Shown: positions 54,134 to 63,567, numbered from the stretch's first letter. The stretch is DNA of 64,000 nt from Fodinibacter luteus (GCF_039541575.1 NZ_BAABGM010000003.1:124001-188000); one strand, 5' to 3'. Program-made: numbers and translations. The notes: generated by a model from the sequence alone, not told the origin.

Positions 54134-54404
54134 GGGGCCTCCTGCGCGCGGGTACCTGCCCCGAATCTAGCCACTTCCGCCGCAGCAGGCACCCGGTCGA
54201 GACAGTTCTCACGCAATTCCCCCGCAGCGGTTCCCGGTTCGGCCGGTGGTGATGGCGTGCGGCGTGGCACGCGTACCGGCCGAGGAGCCGCCGGGGTCGC
54301 CCGGCCGCTCAGCCCGGCAGGCGCGCGGCCGCTCAGCCCGGCAGGCGCGCGGTCGCTCAGCCCGGCAGGCGCGCGGTCGCTCAGCCCGGCAGGCGCTCGG
54401 TCGC
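54134..54404. other. Intergenic region with structured and tandem repeats
   Basis: No gene is supported. The left part contains CTCACGCAATTCC (54207 region), resembling the CTCACGCAACCC of the 18090 repeat. The right part is the 24-bp tandem array described separately. Confidence 0.5.
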
Positions 54405-54426
54405 TCAGCCCGGCAGGCGCTCGGTC
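54307..54426. repeat. 24-bp tandem array at the reductase stop codon
   Basis: Five units beginning GCTCAGCCCGGCAGGCGC at 54307, 54331, 54355, 54379 and 54403. The unit at 54403 contains the actual stop of the minus-strand reductase (TGA at 54407-54405) and its last residues; the others repeat that stop downstream. Slippage seems to have amplified the gene's last codons. Confidence 0.93.
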
Positions 54427-55700
54427 TCGAGGGTGAAGCGGTGCTCCCGCAGCCGCTCGACGAGCGGCATCCCGATCGCCGTCGCCGGGGTGAGCACCCC
54501 GGCGGCGTCCGGCAGCCGGTCGCGGTCCTCGACGAGGGCGAGGGCGGCCTGGCCGAGCATGACGGCCGTGCCGCCGTAGCCCGGGTCGTAGGGCGCTGCC
54601 ACGGTCGTGCGGTAGCGCGCGCCGCTCGTCGCCGTGCCGGTGACCTCCATGCGGAACCGGCCGTTGGCCTGGGCCTGCTCGCTCGGCCCCTCGCCGGGCC
54701 TGGGCAGCACGCGGTCGAGGAGCATCCGCGTCGGCCCGAACGCGAGCCCGGCCAGACCGGCCCCGAGGACCGCCGACGTGGCGCCGGCCCGGACCGCGCC
54801 CACTGGGCCGGCGCCGTAGTCGGAGTACTCGGCGTAGCGGAACTGCGGGCCGTAGCCGAGCAGCGACGCCGAGCGCGCGACGATGCGGGTGTTGAACATC
54901 GCCATGACGAACGGCCCGGTGAAGTGGCCGTTGTCGGCGTCGCGGCGCACGGGGGACGCCTTGGCGACGCGGTCGAGCGCCCCGGTCACCAGGGACGTCA
55001 GGCCGGATGCCGTGTCACCGGTTCCGTTCTCGCGCCGCGGTTCGCGCGGGGGCCGGGGACCGTCCGCGAGCACGAGGGGGTCGCGGACGACGCGCCGTGC
55101 CCCGGGATCCGCCCGCAGCTCGTCGACCTGGAGGCGCGCCGAGTCGATCGTCCCCCCGCTGAAGCCGCCCCGCATGCTGCGGACCGCGAGGTGGGTGCGG
55201 CCGAGCTCGGAGCCGTCCGTCCGGGCGGCCTCGACGGTGAGGAGCACCCCGAGGTCGCTGGGGACCGAGTCGAAGCCGCAGGCGTGGACGATGCGCGCCC
55301 CGGTGCGCAGCGCGTCCTCGTGGTTGGCGGCGATGCTCTGGTGCACGAAGATGACCTCTCCGGTGAGGTCGCAGTAGTCGGTGCCGGCGCGCGCACACGC
55401 CGCCGCGAGCGGGCCGCCGAGACGCAGGTACGGCCCGACGGTCGTGACGACGACGCGCGCGCGGGCGGCGAGGTCGGCGACCGCGGCCTCGTCACCCGCG
55501 TCGACCTCGAGGAGCGGCCAGTCGCGTGCCGGCCCCTCGAGGCCGGCGGCCACCTCCTCGAGACGGGGGAGGGAGCGGCCGGCGAGCGCGACCCGCATCC
55601 CCGGCGCCGCCTCCGCGGCGAGGTGCCGGGCGGTGAGGCGCCCGACGAACCCGCTGGCGCCGAACAGGACGATGTCGAACTCTCGTGTGGGGGCGCTCAT
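54405..55700 (-). CDS. Saccharopine-dehydrogenase-like (trans-acting enoyl reductase) protein
   Basis: A 431-residue membrane-associated Rossmann protein. N-terminal NAD(P) motif FDIVLFGASGFVGRLTARHLA; VVVTTVGPYLRLGGPLAAACARAGTDYCDLTGE and ACGFDSVPSDLGVLL match the family of mycobacterial trans-acting enoyl reductases and eukaryotic SCCPDH. A central hydrophobic region around 300-320 may be membrane-bound. Divergent from a GlgC-like gene. The role outside mycobacteria is unknown; lipid modification is plausible. Confidence 0.9.
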   Translation of the reverse strand: MSAPTREFDIVLFGASGFVGRLTARHLAAEAAPGMRVALAGRSLPRLEEVAAGLEGPARDWPLLEVDAGDEAAVADLAARARVVVTTVGPYLRLGGPLAAACARAGTDYCDLTGEVIFVHQSIAANHEDALRTGARIVHACGFDSVPSDLGVLLTVEAARTDGSELGRTHLAVRSMRGGFSGGTIDSARLQVDELRADPGARRVVRDPLVLADGPRPPREPRRENGTGDTASGLTSLVTGALDRVAKASPVRRDADNGHFTGPFVMAMFNTRIVARSASLLGYGPQFRYAEYSDYGAGPVGAVRAGATSAVLGAGLAGLAFGPTRMLLDRVLPRPGEGPSEQAQANGRFRMEVTGTATSGARYRTTVAAPYDPGYGGTAVMLGQAALALVEDRDRLPDAAGVLTPATAIGMPLVERLREHRFTLETERLPG

Positions 55701-55750
55701 TGCTCCACCCTAGGCCGCCGCGCGTCGCCGGCATCCGGCACAGTGTCCCC

Positions 55751-56980
55751 ATGGTCACGCCCCCCAAGGTCCTCGCCGTCGTCCAGGCCGGCGGGCAGGG
55801 GGCGCGCCTCGACGTCCTCACCCGCGAGCGCGCCAAGCCGGCGCTCGCGTTCGCAGGCTCCTTCCAGCTCATCGACGTCGCCCTGTCGAACTGCGCGAAC
55901 AGCGGCATCTCCGACGTCTGGCTCTCGGTGCAGTACCAGGCCGGCTCGTTGCACCGGCACCTCGCCGCCGGCCGCCCCTGGGACCTCGACCGCACCCGTG
56001 GGGGCCTGCGCTGGCTCATGCCCGAGGAGGGCGGCGGGTCGGCGGCCCAGGACGGCTTCTCCGACGGCAACGGCGACGACCTCTACCGGTTCGCCGACGC
56101 CATCCGGGAGTTCGCCCCCGACGTCGTCGTCGTCATGAGCACCGACCAGGTGCTCGCCCTCGACCTGCGCCCCGTCGTCGCGGCGCACCTCGAGCGCGGG
56201 TCGCACTGCACCGTGGTCACGACCGAGGTCAGCCCGACGCAGGCCGCCGACAAGGCGGTCATCACCGTCGGGCGCGGGACGCGGGTCACGGCCGTCGACT
56301 ACAAGCCCGACCGTCCCCGGGGCACGACGATCTCGGCGGAGGTGTTCGTCTACGACCCGGAGGCCCTCTTCCGCACCCTCGACGAGCTGCGACGCGAGCT
56401 GTCGCACACCGACGACGGCAACAGCGGCATCGGCGACTTCGGTGAGCACCTCCTGCCGCGGCTCGTGCGGGACGGCACCGTGCACGCGTGGCCGCTCGAG
56501 GGCTACTGGGCCGACCTCGGGACGCCGGCCGCCTACCTCTCGGCGCACCGCGACCTGCTCGCCGGGCGGGTCGACGTGCTGACCCGCCCGGGCTGGCCGC
56601 TGCTCACCCGCTGGCCCGAGCTGCCGGCCTCCCGGGTCGACACCGGCGCGGTGCTCGAGGACGTCGTGCTCAGCGCGGGGTGCCACGTCCGGGGCACGGT
56701 GCGGCGCAGCGTCCTCGGTCCGGGTGTCGTCGTCGAGCCGGGTGCGGTCGTCGAGGATGCCGTGCTCCTCGCCGGCGTCCACGTCGGCCGCGACGCGCAC
56801 GTCGTCACCTCGATCCTCGACGACGAGGTGCGCGTCGGGTCCGGGGCCCGGGTCGGTGAGGCCACCCGCGCCACCCGGGCGCACGACCGCCACATCGCCG
56901 TCGTCGGCCGGGACTCGGTCGTCGGCCCGGGCGCCACCGTGGCCGCCGGCGCCCGGCTCGAGCCCGGGACGACGGTGTGA
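55751..56980 (+). CDS. GlgC-like nucleotidyltransferase (glucose-1-phosphate adenylyltransferase family)
   Basis: A 409-residue sugar-nucleotide enzyme: AVVQAGGQGARLDVLTRERAKPALAFAG (activator/substrate loop with Arg and Lys), SNCANSGISDVWLSVQY, MSTDQVLALD (metal-binding Asp in D-Q), YWADLGTPAAYLSAH, then hexapeptide repeats forming a left-handed beta-helix (about 290-405). GlgC makes ADP-glucose for glycogen. The usual actinobacterial GlgC opening (ILAGGEGKRL..LT..RAKPAV) is altered, so this may be a paralogue rather than the main enzyme. Converges with the zinc dehydrogenase with four bases between. Confidence 0.87.
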   Translation: MVTPPKVLAVVQAGGQGARLDVLTRERAKPALAFAGSFQLIDVALSNCANSGISDVWLSVQYQAGSLHRHLAAGRPWDLDRTRGGLRWLMPEEGGGSAAQDGFSDGNGDDLYRFADAIREFAPDVVVVMSTDQVLALDLRPVVAAHLERGSHCTVVTTEVSPTQAADKAVITVGRGTRVTAVDYKPDRPRGTTISAEVFVYDPEALFRTLDELRRELSHTDDGNSGIGDFGEHLLPRLVRDGTVHAWPLEGYWADLGTPAAYLSAHRDLLAGRVDVLTRPGWPLLTRWPELPASRVDTGAVLEDVVLSAGCHVRGTVRRSVLGPGVVVEPGAVVEDAVLLAGVHVGRDAHVVTSILDDEVRVGSGARVGEATRATRAHDRHIAVVGRDSVVGPGATVAAGARLEPGTTV

Positions 56981-56984
56981 GCGG

Positions 56985-58025
56985 TCAGGGGACGACGACG
57001 ACCTTGTGGGCCGTGCGGTCGGAGCGCAGCGCCTCGAGGGCCAGGCCGTAGTCGTCGAGCCCGAAGCGGTGCGTGACGAGTCCGTCGGTGCGCACCCGGC
57101 CGGAGCGCATCGCCGCGATGGCGGCCGGGAACGAGCTGATCTCGGCGAACGAGCCCTTGATCGTCAGCTCCCTCCGGAAGACGTCGTACGGGGACACCGC
57201 CACCCGGTCCTCCTCGTCGGTCACCCCGTAGAAGACGGCGGTCCCGCCGCTGCGGGTCAGCGGCACGAGCACCTCGGCGACGACGGCCGCCCCCGTCGCG
57301 TCGACGACGACGTCGTACCCCGAGCCACCCGAGCGCCTGAGCAGCGCCTGCACGTCGCCGGCGAGGTCACCGCGGTCCATGAGGTAGGTCGCGTCGACGC
57401 CCAACGCCGTCGCCCGCTCGAGCTTGAAGGCCGTCGGCGCGGCGACGGTCACCTTCGAGGCGCCACTGCCCCGGAGCAGCTGGGCGAGGAGCACCCCGGT
57501 CGGCCCCGCCCCGATGACGAGGGCGGTCGACCCGTGCCGGGGGGCGATGACGTCGACCGCGTGCGCGGCGCACGAGGTCGGTTCGGTGAGCACCGCCGTG
57601 TCGACGTCGAGGCCCTCGACGGAGAAGACCTGGGCGGCGGGGGCGACGACGTGCTCGGCGAAGCCGCCCGGCAGGTTCGATCCGATCCCGGTGAGGGCGT
57701 CGCAGAGCAGGGCGCGACCCTCGCGGCAGTACTCGCACGTGCCGCAGGCGGCGTTGGGGTTGACGGCGACGAGCTCGCCGACGGCCACCCCGGCCACCCC
57801 CTCCACCCCGTCCACCCCGTCGCCGAGGGCGTCGACGACCCCGACCACCTCGTGGCCGGGGACCATGGGGTAGGCCGCCATGAACCGTCCCTCGTGCAGG
57901 TGCAGGTCGGTGCCGCACACTCCGGTCTGCACGACCCGCACCCGCACCTGGCCCGCGGTCGGCTCGGGTGTCGGCACCTCCCGGACCGCGAAGCTGCGCG
58001 GCCCGTCGTAGACGACGGCCCTCAT
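56985..58025 (-). CDS. Zinc-dependent polyol dehydrogenase (sorbitol/arabitol dehydrogenase-like)
   Basis: A 346-residue medium-chain dehydrogenase: catalytic zinc region TGVCGTDLHLHEG and GHEVVGVV; structural zinc cysteines in ACGTCEYCREGRALLC; cofactor site ALVIGAGPTGVLLAQLL. Last gene of the minus-strand transporter operon, 19 bases downstream of the xylulokinase. Together they fit oxidation of a pentitol to xylulose followed by phosphorylation; substrate assignment is inference. Confidence 0.9.
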   Translation of the reverse strand: MRAVVYDGPRSFAVREVPTPEPTAGQVRVRVVQTGVCGTDLHLHEGRFMAAYPMVPGHEVVGVVDALGDGVDGVEGVAGVAVGELVAVNPNAACGTCEYCREGRALLCDALTGIGSNLPGGFAEHVVAPAAQVFSVEGLDVDTAVLTEPTSCAAHAVDVIAPRHGSTALVIGAGPTGVLLAQLLRGSGASKVTVAAPTAFKLERATALGVDATYLMDRGDLAGDVQALLRRSGGSGYDVVVDATGAAVVAEVLVPLTRSGGTAVFYGVTDEEDRVAVSPYDVFRRELTIKGSFAEISSFPAAIAAMRSGRVRTDGLVTHRFGLDDYGLALEALRSDRTAHKVVVVP

Positions 58026-58044
58026 GCCCGGGTCCCGGTCACGG

Positions 58045-59490
58045 TCACGTGCGGGCGGGGGTGGTGGCTGCGGTCGACGGGTGGGCGACGGCGAGCCGTT
58101 CGGCGTACCGGGCCCTGGCCTCGGCCCCCCGGCCCCGGTCGTCGTGGGGGTCGACGGTCACGTCGACGTCGACGTCCCACACCGGTGGCCGGTCGCCGCC
58201 GAGCCGGGCCCACGCCGCCTGGCGGGCCGCGCCGACGGCGACGTACTCCCCGGGGCTCGGGACCGCGACGGGCACCCCGAACAGGTCGGGGGCGATCTCC
58301 TGCACGGCGGTCGACTTCGCCGCCCCGCCGATGAGCAGCACCCGCTCGACGGGGCACCCGACCGAGCGCACGGCATCCACCGCCGCGGCGAGGCCGAGGA
58401 GCATGCCCTCGACGACCGCCCGGGCGAGGTTCTCCGGCGTCGCGTTCGTGCGGGTCAGCCCGTGGAGCGAACCGCTCGCCGTCGGGAGGTTCGGGGTGCG
58501 TTCGCCGTCGAGGAAGGGCAGGAGCGTCAGCCCCCCGGCGCCCGGCTCGGCGGCGAGGGCCAGGCGGTCGAGCGAGTCGACGTCGGTGCCGAGCATCGCC
58601 GCCCCCGAGGTGAGCACCCGCGCGGCGTTGAGGGTGCACACGAGGGGGAGGAAGCCCCCCTCGGCGTCCGCGAAGGACTGCACGGACCCCGTCGGGTCGG
58701 CGGAGGGCCGGGAGTGCCGGGCGAAGGCCGTGCCGCTCGTGCCGAGCGACACGACGACGTCGCCCGGCTCGAGCCCGAGCCCGAGTGCGGCCCCCATGTT
58801 GTCGCCGGTGCCGGGGGCGAGGGCCAGGCCGGATGCCGTGTGCCCGACGACCTCGCTCGGCGCCGCGACGCGCGGCACGGCGAGGGAGGCGCCGCCGGTC
58901 GCGAGGCCGAGCAGGTCGGTGCGGTAGTCGCGGGTGCCCGCGGACCAGTAGCCGGTGCCCGACGCGTCGCCGGCGTCGGTCGACCACGCGCGCGTGCCGG
59001 GAGTGCCGTCGGCGAGGATCCGTCCGGTGAGCCAGTCGTGGGGGAGCACGCAGGTGCGGGCCCGCGCCAGCCGCTCGGGCTCGTGGGTGGCCATCCAGCG
59101 CAGCTTGCTCACCGTCGTCGCGGCGACGGGCACGACCCCGGTCGCGTCGGCCCAGGCCTGCGCCCCCAGCTCGGCGACGAGGTCGTCGGCGGCGCCGGCC
59201 GACCGGGTGTCGTTCCACAGCAGGGCGGGCCGCACGACCTCGTCGTGCTCGTCGAGCAGCACCATGCCGTGCTGCTGCCCGCCCACGGCGAGCGTGCTGA
59301 CGCCGTCGAGGATTCCGTCGCCGCTCGCCTGCTCCCAGGCCGACCACCAGTGCCGGGGGTCGACCTCGGTGCCGTCCGGGTGGCTCGCGCGCCCCGTGCG
59401 GAGCACCGCACCGGTCTCCGCGTCGCACACCACCACCTTGCAGGACTGGGTCGAGGTGTCGACGCCGGCGACGAGCGGACGGTCGGGCAT
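58045..59490 (-). CDS. xylB: Xylulokinase
   Basis: A 481-residue FGGY-family kinase. ATP/sugar motifs include VAGVDTSTQSCKVVV, GGQQHGMVLLD, LLWNDTRSAGAADDLV, TVSKLRWM, the general base Asp in STDAGDASGTGYW, VSLGTSGTAFAR and LIGGAAKSTAVQEIAPDLFGVPV. The GGQQHGMV and WNDTRS segments are those of xylulokinases rather than glycerol kinases. AAGGAG five bases before the ATG at 59490. It would phosphorylate D-xylulose made by the neighbouring dehydrogenases. Confidence 0.93.
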   Translation of the reverse strand: MPDRPLVAGVDTSTQSCKVVVCDAETGAVLRTGRASHPDGTEVDPRHWWSAWEQASGDGILDGVSTLAVGGQQHGMVLLDEHDEVVRPALLWNDTRSAGAADDLVAELGAQAWADATGVVPVAATTVSKLRWMATHEPERLARARTCVLPHDWLTGRILADGTPGTRAWSTDAGDASGTGYWSAGTRDYRTDLLGLATGGASLAVPRVAAPSEVVGHTASGLALAPGTGDNMGAALGLGLEPGDVVVSLGTSGTAFARHSRPSADPTGSVQSFADAEGGFLPLVCTLNAARVLTSGAAMLGTDVDSLDRLALAAEPGAGGLTLLPFLDGERTPNLPTASGSLHGLTRTNATPENLARAVVEGMLLGLAAAVDAVRSVGCPVERVLLIGGAAKSTAVQEIAPDLFGVPVAVPSPGEYVAVGAARQAAWARLGGDRPPVWDVDVDVTVDPHDDRGRGAEARARYAERLAVAHPSTAATTPART

Positions 59491-59529
59491 GGGGTCTCCT
59501 TCGCGGTGGGTGCGGTGGGGGCGCGGTGG

Positions 59530-59553
59530 GTGCCGCCGACCTGGCGGCGGCAC
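59530..59553 (-). terminator. Intercistronic stem-loop between the SDR and xylulokinase genes
   Basis: GTGCCGCCG (59530-59538) and CGGCGGCAC (59545-59553) form a perfect 9-bp stem with a six-base loop just beyond the SDR stop. It probably tunes rather than ends the operon transcript. Confidence 0.5.
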
Positions 59554-59562
59554 GACCCCGGC

Positions 59563-60306
59563 TCAGTGCTTCTCGGCGAGGCTCCACATCGTCCACAGCT
59601 CGGTGCGCATCCGCCGTGGCTGGGAGAGGGTGTAGATGACCGCTCCACCGATGTCGGCCGGCTCCATGAACGGGCCGTGGGCGGGGTCGCCGCTCCCGAA
59701 CCGCCCGTCCGCCGCGGCGAAGGGGGTGTTGACACCGGCGGGGGCGATCACGGTCGTGCGGATCCCCTCCTCGCGCAGCTCACGGTCCATGGCCGTGCCG
59801 AGGTTGATCTGGGCACCCTTGGACGCCGCGTAGACCGCCTCCTTGCCGCCGCCGATGAGCAGGCCGGCGACCGAACCGATGACGACGATGTCGCCGCCGC
59901 CGCCCTGGGCCCGGAACTGGCGGACCGCAGCCCGGGAGAGCCAGATCGTGCCCTTGAGGTTGACGTCGATCATGAGCTCGATCTCGTCGGGACCGACGTC
60001 GAGCAGGCCGCCGTAGAAGCCGATCCCGGCGTTCGCGACGACGCTGTCGACGCGGCCGAAGGCCTCGACGGCCCCGGCGACGAGGGCGTCGCCGGTCGCC
60101 TCCTCGCGGACGTCGCCCCCGACGACCGCGACCCGGTCGGTGCCCCACTCCGCCTGGAGCGGGCGCACGGCATCCTCGCGCAGGTCCCCGACGACGACCT
60201 TCGCACCGGCCTCGAGGGCGAGCCGAGCGGTGGCGCCCCCGATGCCGCCACCCGCGCCGGTGACGACGATGACGGTGTCCTGCAGGCTGCGCGACGGGGC
60301 GCTCAT
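59563..60306 (-). CDS. Short-chain dehydrogenase (sugar alcohol type)
   Basis: A 247-residue SDR with VVTGAGGGIGGATA, VANAGIGFYGG, Ser in VIGSVAG and Tyr-x3-Lys in AVYAASKGA. AAGGAG precedes the ATG at 60306. Within the transporter operon, so a polyol oxidation or hydroxyketone reduction is likely; the second dehydrogenase (56985-58025) offers a different stereochemistry or substrate. Confidence 0.92.
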   Translation of the reverse strand: MSAPSRSLQDTVIVVTGAGGGIGGATARLALEAGAKVVVGDLREDAVRPLQAEWGTDRVAVVGGDVREEATGDALVAGAVEAFGRVDSVVANAGIGFYGGLLDVGPDEIELMIDVNLKGTIWLSRAAVRQFRAQGGGGDIVVIGSVAGLLIGGGKEAVYAASKGAQINLGTAMDRELREEGIRTTVIAPAGVNTPFAAADGRFGSGDPAHGPFMEPADIGGAVIYTLSQPRRMRTELWTMWSLAEKH

Positions 60307-60361
60307 GGGACGGCTCCTTCGGTGGTGGGGGCGTGCGGGTGCGCGTGCGGGTGCGCGGGCG

Positions 60362-61177
60362 TCACTTGACGGCGCCCATGGACAGTCCGCGCACGAGCTG
60401 CTTCTGGGCGATCCAGCCGGCGGCGACGACGGGCAGGACGGCCAGGGTGGCTGCGGCGGACAGCACGGCGAGGAACTGGCCGCGGCCGTCGACGAAGCTG
60501 CCGAGGAAGGGTGGCGTCGTGCGTGCCTCGGAGCTCGTGAGCAGGGTCGCGAGGAAGTACTCGTTCCAGGAGAAGATGAAGCAGATGAGGGCGGCGGCGG
60601 CCACGCCGGGGATGACGATGGGCAGCACGACGCGCACGATCTCGCGGAACAGGCCGGCGCCGTCGACGCGGGCGGCCTCGACGATCTCGAAGGGCACCTC
60701 GAGGAGGAACGAGCGCATCATCCACACGGTGATGGGCAGGTTGATCGAGGCGTAGATGATGGCCAGGACCCAGATGTTGTCGAGCCCGCCGAGGTTCTTC
60801 AGGATCATGTAGATCGGCAGGACGACCGCGGCCACCGGCATGAAGCGCGTGGAGATGAAGAATGACAGGGCGCTCTCGACCGCCTTGACCTTGCGCAGGC
60901 TGAGCGCGTACGCCGCCGGGATGGCGAGCACGACGCAGATGACCGTGGCGACGGTGGCCGCGATGAACGAGTTGCGCAGGTAGTCCATCATCCCGCGGTC
61001 CATCGCGAGCTCGTAGCCCTCTGTGGTCGGGGTGAAGAACAGCACCGGGTCGATCGACGAGGCGACCGACTCCGGCTTGAAGCCGTTGAGGACCATCCAG
61101 AACACCGGGAAGAAGAAGGCCAGGACCATGACCCAGGTCACGAGGTTGACGAGGGAGTTCTTGACGGTGGTGCTCAT
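60362..61177 (-). CDS. Carbohydrate ABC transporter permease (MalG type)
   Basis: A 271-residue permease with six spans; the EAA loop that contacts the ATPase reads EAARVDGAGLFREIVRVVLPI. Its ATG overlaps the stop of the partner permease (ATGA). Sequence resembles the inner permeases of sorbitol/mannitol-type systems. Confidence 0.93.
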   Translation of the reverse strand: MSTTVKNSLVNLVTWVMVLAFFFPVFWMVLNGFKPESVASSIDPVLFFTPTTEGYELAMDRGMMDYLRNSFIAATVATVICVVLAIPAAYALSLRKVKAVESALSFFISTRFMPVAAVVLPIYMILKNLGGLDNIWVLAIIYASINLPITVWMMRSFLLEVPFEIVEAARVDGAGLFREIVRVVLPIVIPGVAAAALICFIFSWNEYFLATLLTSSEARTTPPFLGSFVDGRGQFLAVLSAAATLAVLPVVAAGWIAQKQLVRGLSMGAVK

Positions 61178-62118
61178 CGGCTTCCTCCAGCCATGAAGAC
61201 CTTGAACGTGGTCTTGAGTGCGATCGTGGCGACGATGATCGTCAGGATGACGGTGACGACGCCGTAGGCGGCGGCCTCACCGACGTTGAGGCCGATGAAG
61301 GCCCGCTCGTAGAGCAGGTAGGCCAGGGTCTTCGTGCCGCCGGTGCCCTTGGTGAGGATGGCGATCGGGTCGAAGACCTGCAGGATGATGACCGAGCCGA
61401 GGAGGGTGCCGATCTCGATGTACATCCGCAGGTGCGGCAGGGTGATCCACGTGAAGGTCCGCCACGCGCCGGCCCCGTCGACCTGGGCGGCCTCGAGCAC
61501 CTCCTTGGACTGGCCCTGCAGGCCGGCGAGCAGGATGAGCATCATGAACGGGGTGAAGATCCAGGTCAGCACGATGACGACGGTGGCCATCGGGTAGTCG
61601 GTGCTCCACGAGACCGTCGGCAGGCCGAGCGTGTTGAACAGCCAGTTGAGGATGCCGATGTTGGTGTCGAACATCGAGTACTTCCAGATGAGCGACGCCG
61701 CGGCCGGCATGATGAGGAACGGGGTGATCATGAGCGTGCGTGCGATCGCCCGGCCGGGCAGGTTGCGGTCGAGCAGCATCGCGAAGAGCAGGCCGAACAG
61801 CAGCGAGAGCACGACCGAGAACGCCGTGATGAGCACCGTGGCCACGATCGAGGGCCACAGCTCACCCGAGGTGAGCGCGGTCTGGTAGTTGTCGAACCCG
61901 GTGAACCCCCGCTCCTGGGGGTAGAGCAGGTTCCACTCCATGAGCGAGAAGCCGATGGTCGTCAGGAAGGGGATCTGGGTCAGCAGGATGAGGAAGACGA
62001 GCGCGGGCATGAGCAGCCCACGACTGGTCCAGGCGTGCCGCGACTGCACGCGGCGCTTGTCCTTGGCGGCCTTCGCCTCGACCTCGTCGAGCTCGGTCGG
62101 TGGGGTCATCGTGGTCAT
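61174..62118 (-). CDS. Carbohydrate ABC transporter permease (MalF type)
   Basis: A 314-residue permease with six spans; EAA loop EAAQVDGAGAWRTFTWITLP. The N-terminal 35 residues are charged and cytoplasmic. ATG at 62118 with AAGGGAG seven bases upstream. Pairs with the next permease and the upstream solute-binding protein; no ATPase gene lies in the operon, so a shared MsiK-type ATPase is assumed. Confidence 0.93.
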   Translation of the reverse strand: MTTMTPPTELDEVEAKAAKDKRRVQSRHAWTSRGLLMPALVFLILLTQIPFLTTIGFSLMEWNLLYPQERGFTGFDNYQTALTSGELWPSIVATVLITAFSVVLSLLFGLLFAMLLDRNLPGRAIARTLMITPFLIMPAAASLIWKYSMFDTNIGILNWLFNTLGLPTVSWSTDYPMATVVIVLTWIFTPFMMLILLAGLQGQSKEVLEAAQVDGAGAWRTFTWITLPHLRMYIEIGTLLGSVIILQVFDPIAILTKGTGGTKTLAYLLYERAFIGLNVGEAAAYGVVTVILTIIVATIALKTTFKVFMAGGSR

Positions 62119-62163
62119 GTCGGCACTCCCTTGTGCGACTGGTGGTGCTCCGGGTGTGGGGAC

Positions 62164-62201
62164 GGGTGCCGGGTCCGGCTCTGGGGCCGGACCCGGCACC
62201 C
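62164..62201 (-). terminator. Stem-loop after the solute-binding protein gene
   Basis: GGGTGCCGGGTCCGGC (62164-62179) pairs perfectly with GCCGGACCCGGCACCC (62186-62201), six-base loop, 13 bases past the stop. Such structures after binding-protein genes commonly limit read-through and stabilise the upstream mRNA, so the binding protein outnumbers the permeases. Confidence 0.85.
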
Positions 62202-62214
62202 GCGACAGGGGGCG

Positions 62215-63567
62215 TCAGCCCTTGTGGGCGTCCCCGCCCTTCTGGGCGATGTCCTGGCACTTGGCCAGCGCGTCGTCGACCGACGTGCGGTTGGCGAGGT
62301 AGTCCGCGACGAGCTGCGCGCACTGGTTCCCGACGTCCTGGAACTCGGGGATGGAGACGTACTGGATGCCGACCCACGGCTGCGGGCTCACACCGGGCTG
62401 CTTCGGGTTGACGGCCGTCATGACCTCGAGGGTGATCGGGGCGAAGGCGGCGGCGGCCTCCTTGTACTCGGGGATCTCGTACGTCGAGGTGCGGGCGCCC
62501 GGCGGGACGTTGCTCCAGCCGATCTTCTCACCGACGAGCTTGTGGTAGTCCTTGCTCGTCGCCCACTTGACGAAGTCGATCGCCGCGTCCTTGTTCTTCG
62601 TGGATGCCGGGACGGCGAGGTTCCAGCTCCACAGCCAGCCGGACTCCTGGGTCTTGGTCACCGGCATGTGCGAGTAGCCCATCTTGCCCTTGACCGGGGA
62701 GTCGGCGGCCTCGAGCATCGAGGCTGCGACGGAGGCGTCGGCCCACATCGCCGACTTGCCCTCCTTGAGGGCGGTGAGGCACTCGTTGAAGCTGTACGAC
62801 ACCGGGTCGGCCTGGCCGGACTCGTCGAGGAGGGTCTTGTAGAAGGTCACGGCCTCCTTCCACTCCGCGGAGTTGACGGTCGCGTTCCACTCCATGTCGT
62901 ACCAGTTGCCACCGAAGGTCTGCACGACGGTCGTGAGCGGCGCGAACAGGTCGCCCCAGCCGGGCTTGCCGCGCATGCAGATGCCGGACATGTCGGCCGT
63001 GTTGACCTTCTTGGCCGCGTCGGCGACCTCCTGCCACGTCGGGTTGACCGGCATGGTGACGTTCGCCGCGTCGAGGACCTCCTTGTTGTACATGAGGATC
63101 GAGGACTCGCCGTAGAACGGCACCGCGTACAGCTTGCCCTCGTAGCTGTTGACGTCGCGCACCGGCGGCAGGATGTCGTCGACGTCGTAGGCCGTGTCGG
63201 CCTTGAGGTCCTCGGTGAGGTCGACGAGCCACCCGTTGGCGCCCCACTGCGGCGTCTCGTAGGCGCCGATGGTGACGATGTCGTACTGGCCGGCGCCACT
63301 CGCGACGTCGGCGGTCACGGCGCTGCGGAGGTCGCCCTCCTCCATGACCTGGAAGTTGACCGTCGTGCCGGGGTTGGCCGTCTCGTACTCGGTCTTGAGC
63401 TGCTCCATGTCCTTCATCTGGCCGTTGTTCACGGTCGCGAGGTTCAGGGTGACGTTGCCGCCGGCGTCGCCGCCCTCGTCCGAGTCGTCGGACGAGCAGG
63501 CGGTCAGCACGAGAGCCGAGGACAGCGCCAGGACACCGACAGTCAAAGCGCGCTTGTTGCGAAGCAT
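62215..63567 (-). CDS. Extracellular solute-binding lipoprotein (polyol/sugar ABC transporter)
   Basis: A 450-residue type 1 family binding protein. A signal peptide ends in lipobox LTAC (Cys24), followed by a Ser/Asp/Gly linker; mature motifs include YDIVTIGAYETPQWGANGWLVDL and VPFYGESSILMYNKEVLDAANV. Similar in pattern to sorbitol/mannitol (SmoE-like) binding proteins. AAAGGAG five bases before the ATG at 63567. First gene of the operon; its ligand is inferred from the dehydrogenases and xylulokinase downstream. Confidence 0.92.
   Translation of the reverse strand: MLRNKRALTVGVLALSSALVLTACSSDDSDEGGDAGGNVTLNLATVNNGQMKDMEQLKTEYETANPGTTVNFQVMEEGDLRSAVTADVASGAGQYDIVTIGAYETPQWGANGWLVDLTEDLKADTAYDVDDILPPVRDVNSYEGKLYAVPFYGESSILMYNKEVLDAANVTMPVNPTWQEVADAAKKVNTADMSGICMRGKPGWGDLFAPLTTVVQTFGGNWYDMEWNATVNSAEWKEAVTFYKTLLDESGQADPVSYSFNECLTALKEGKSAMWADASVAASMLEAADSPVKGKMGYSHMPVTKTQESGWLWSWNLAVPASTKNKDAAIDFVKWATSKDYHKLVGEKIGWSNVPPGARTSTYEIPEYKEAAAAFAPITLEVMTAVNPKQPGVSPQPWVGIQYVSIPEFQDVGNQCAQLVADYLANRTSVDDALAKCQDIAQKGGDAHKG

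Noticed and set aside
54307..54426. Possible CRISPR array or phage attachment repeats
   Set aside because: 24-base head-to-tail units without spacers; no integrase or tRNA gene nearby.
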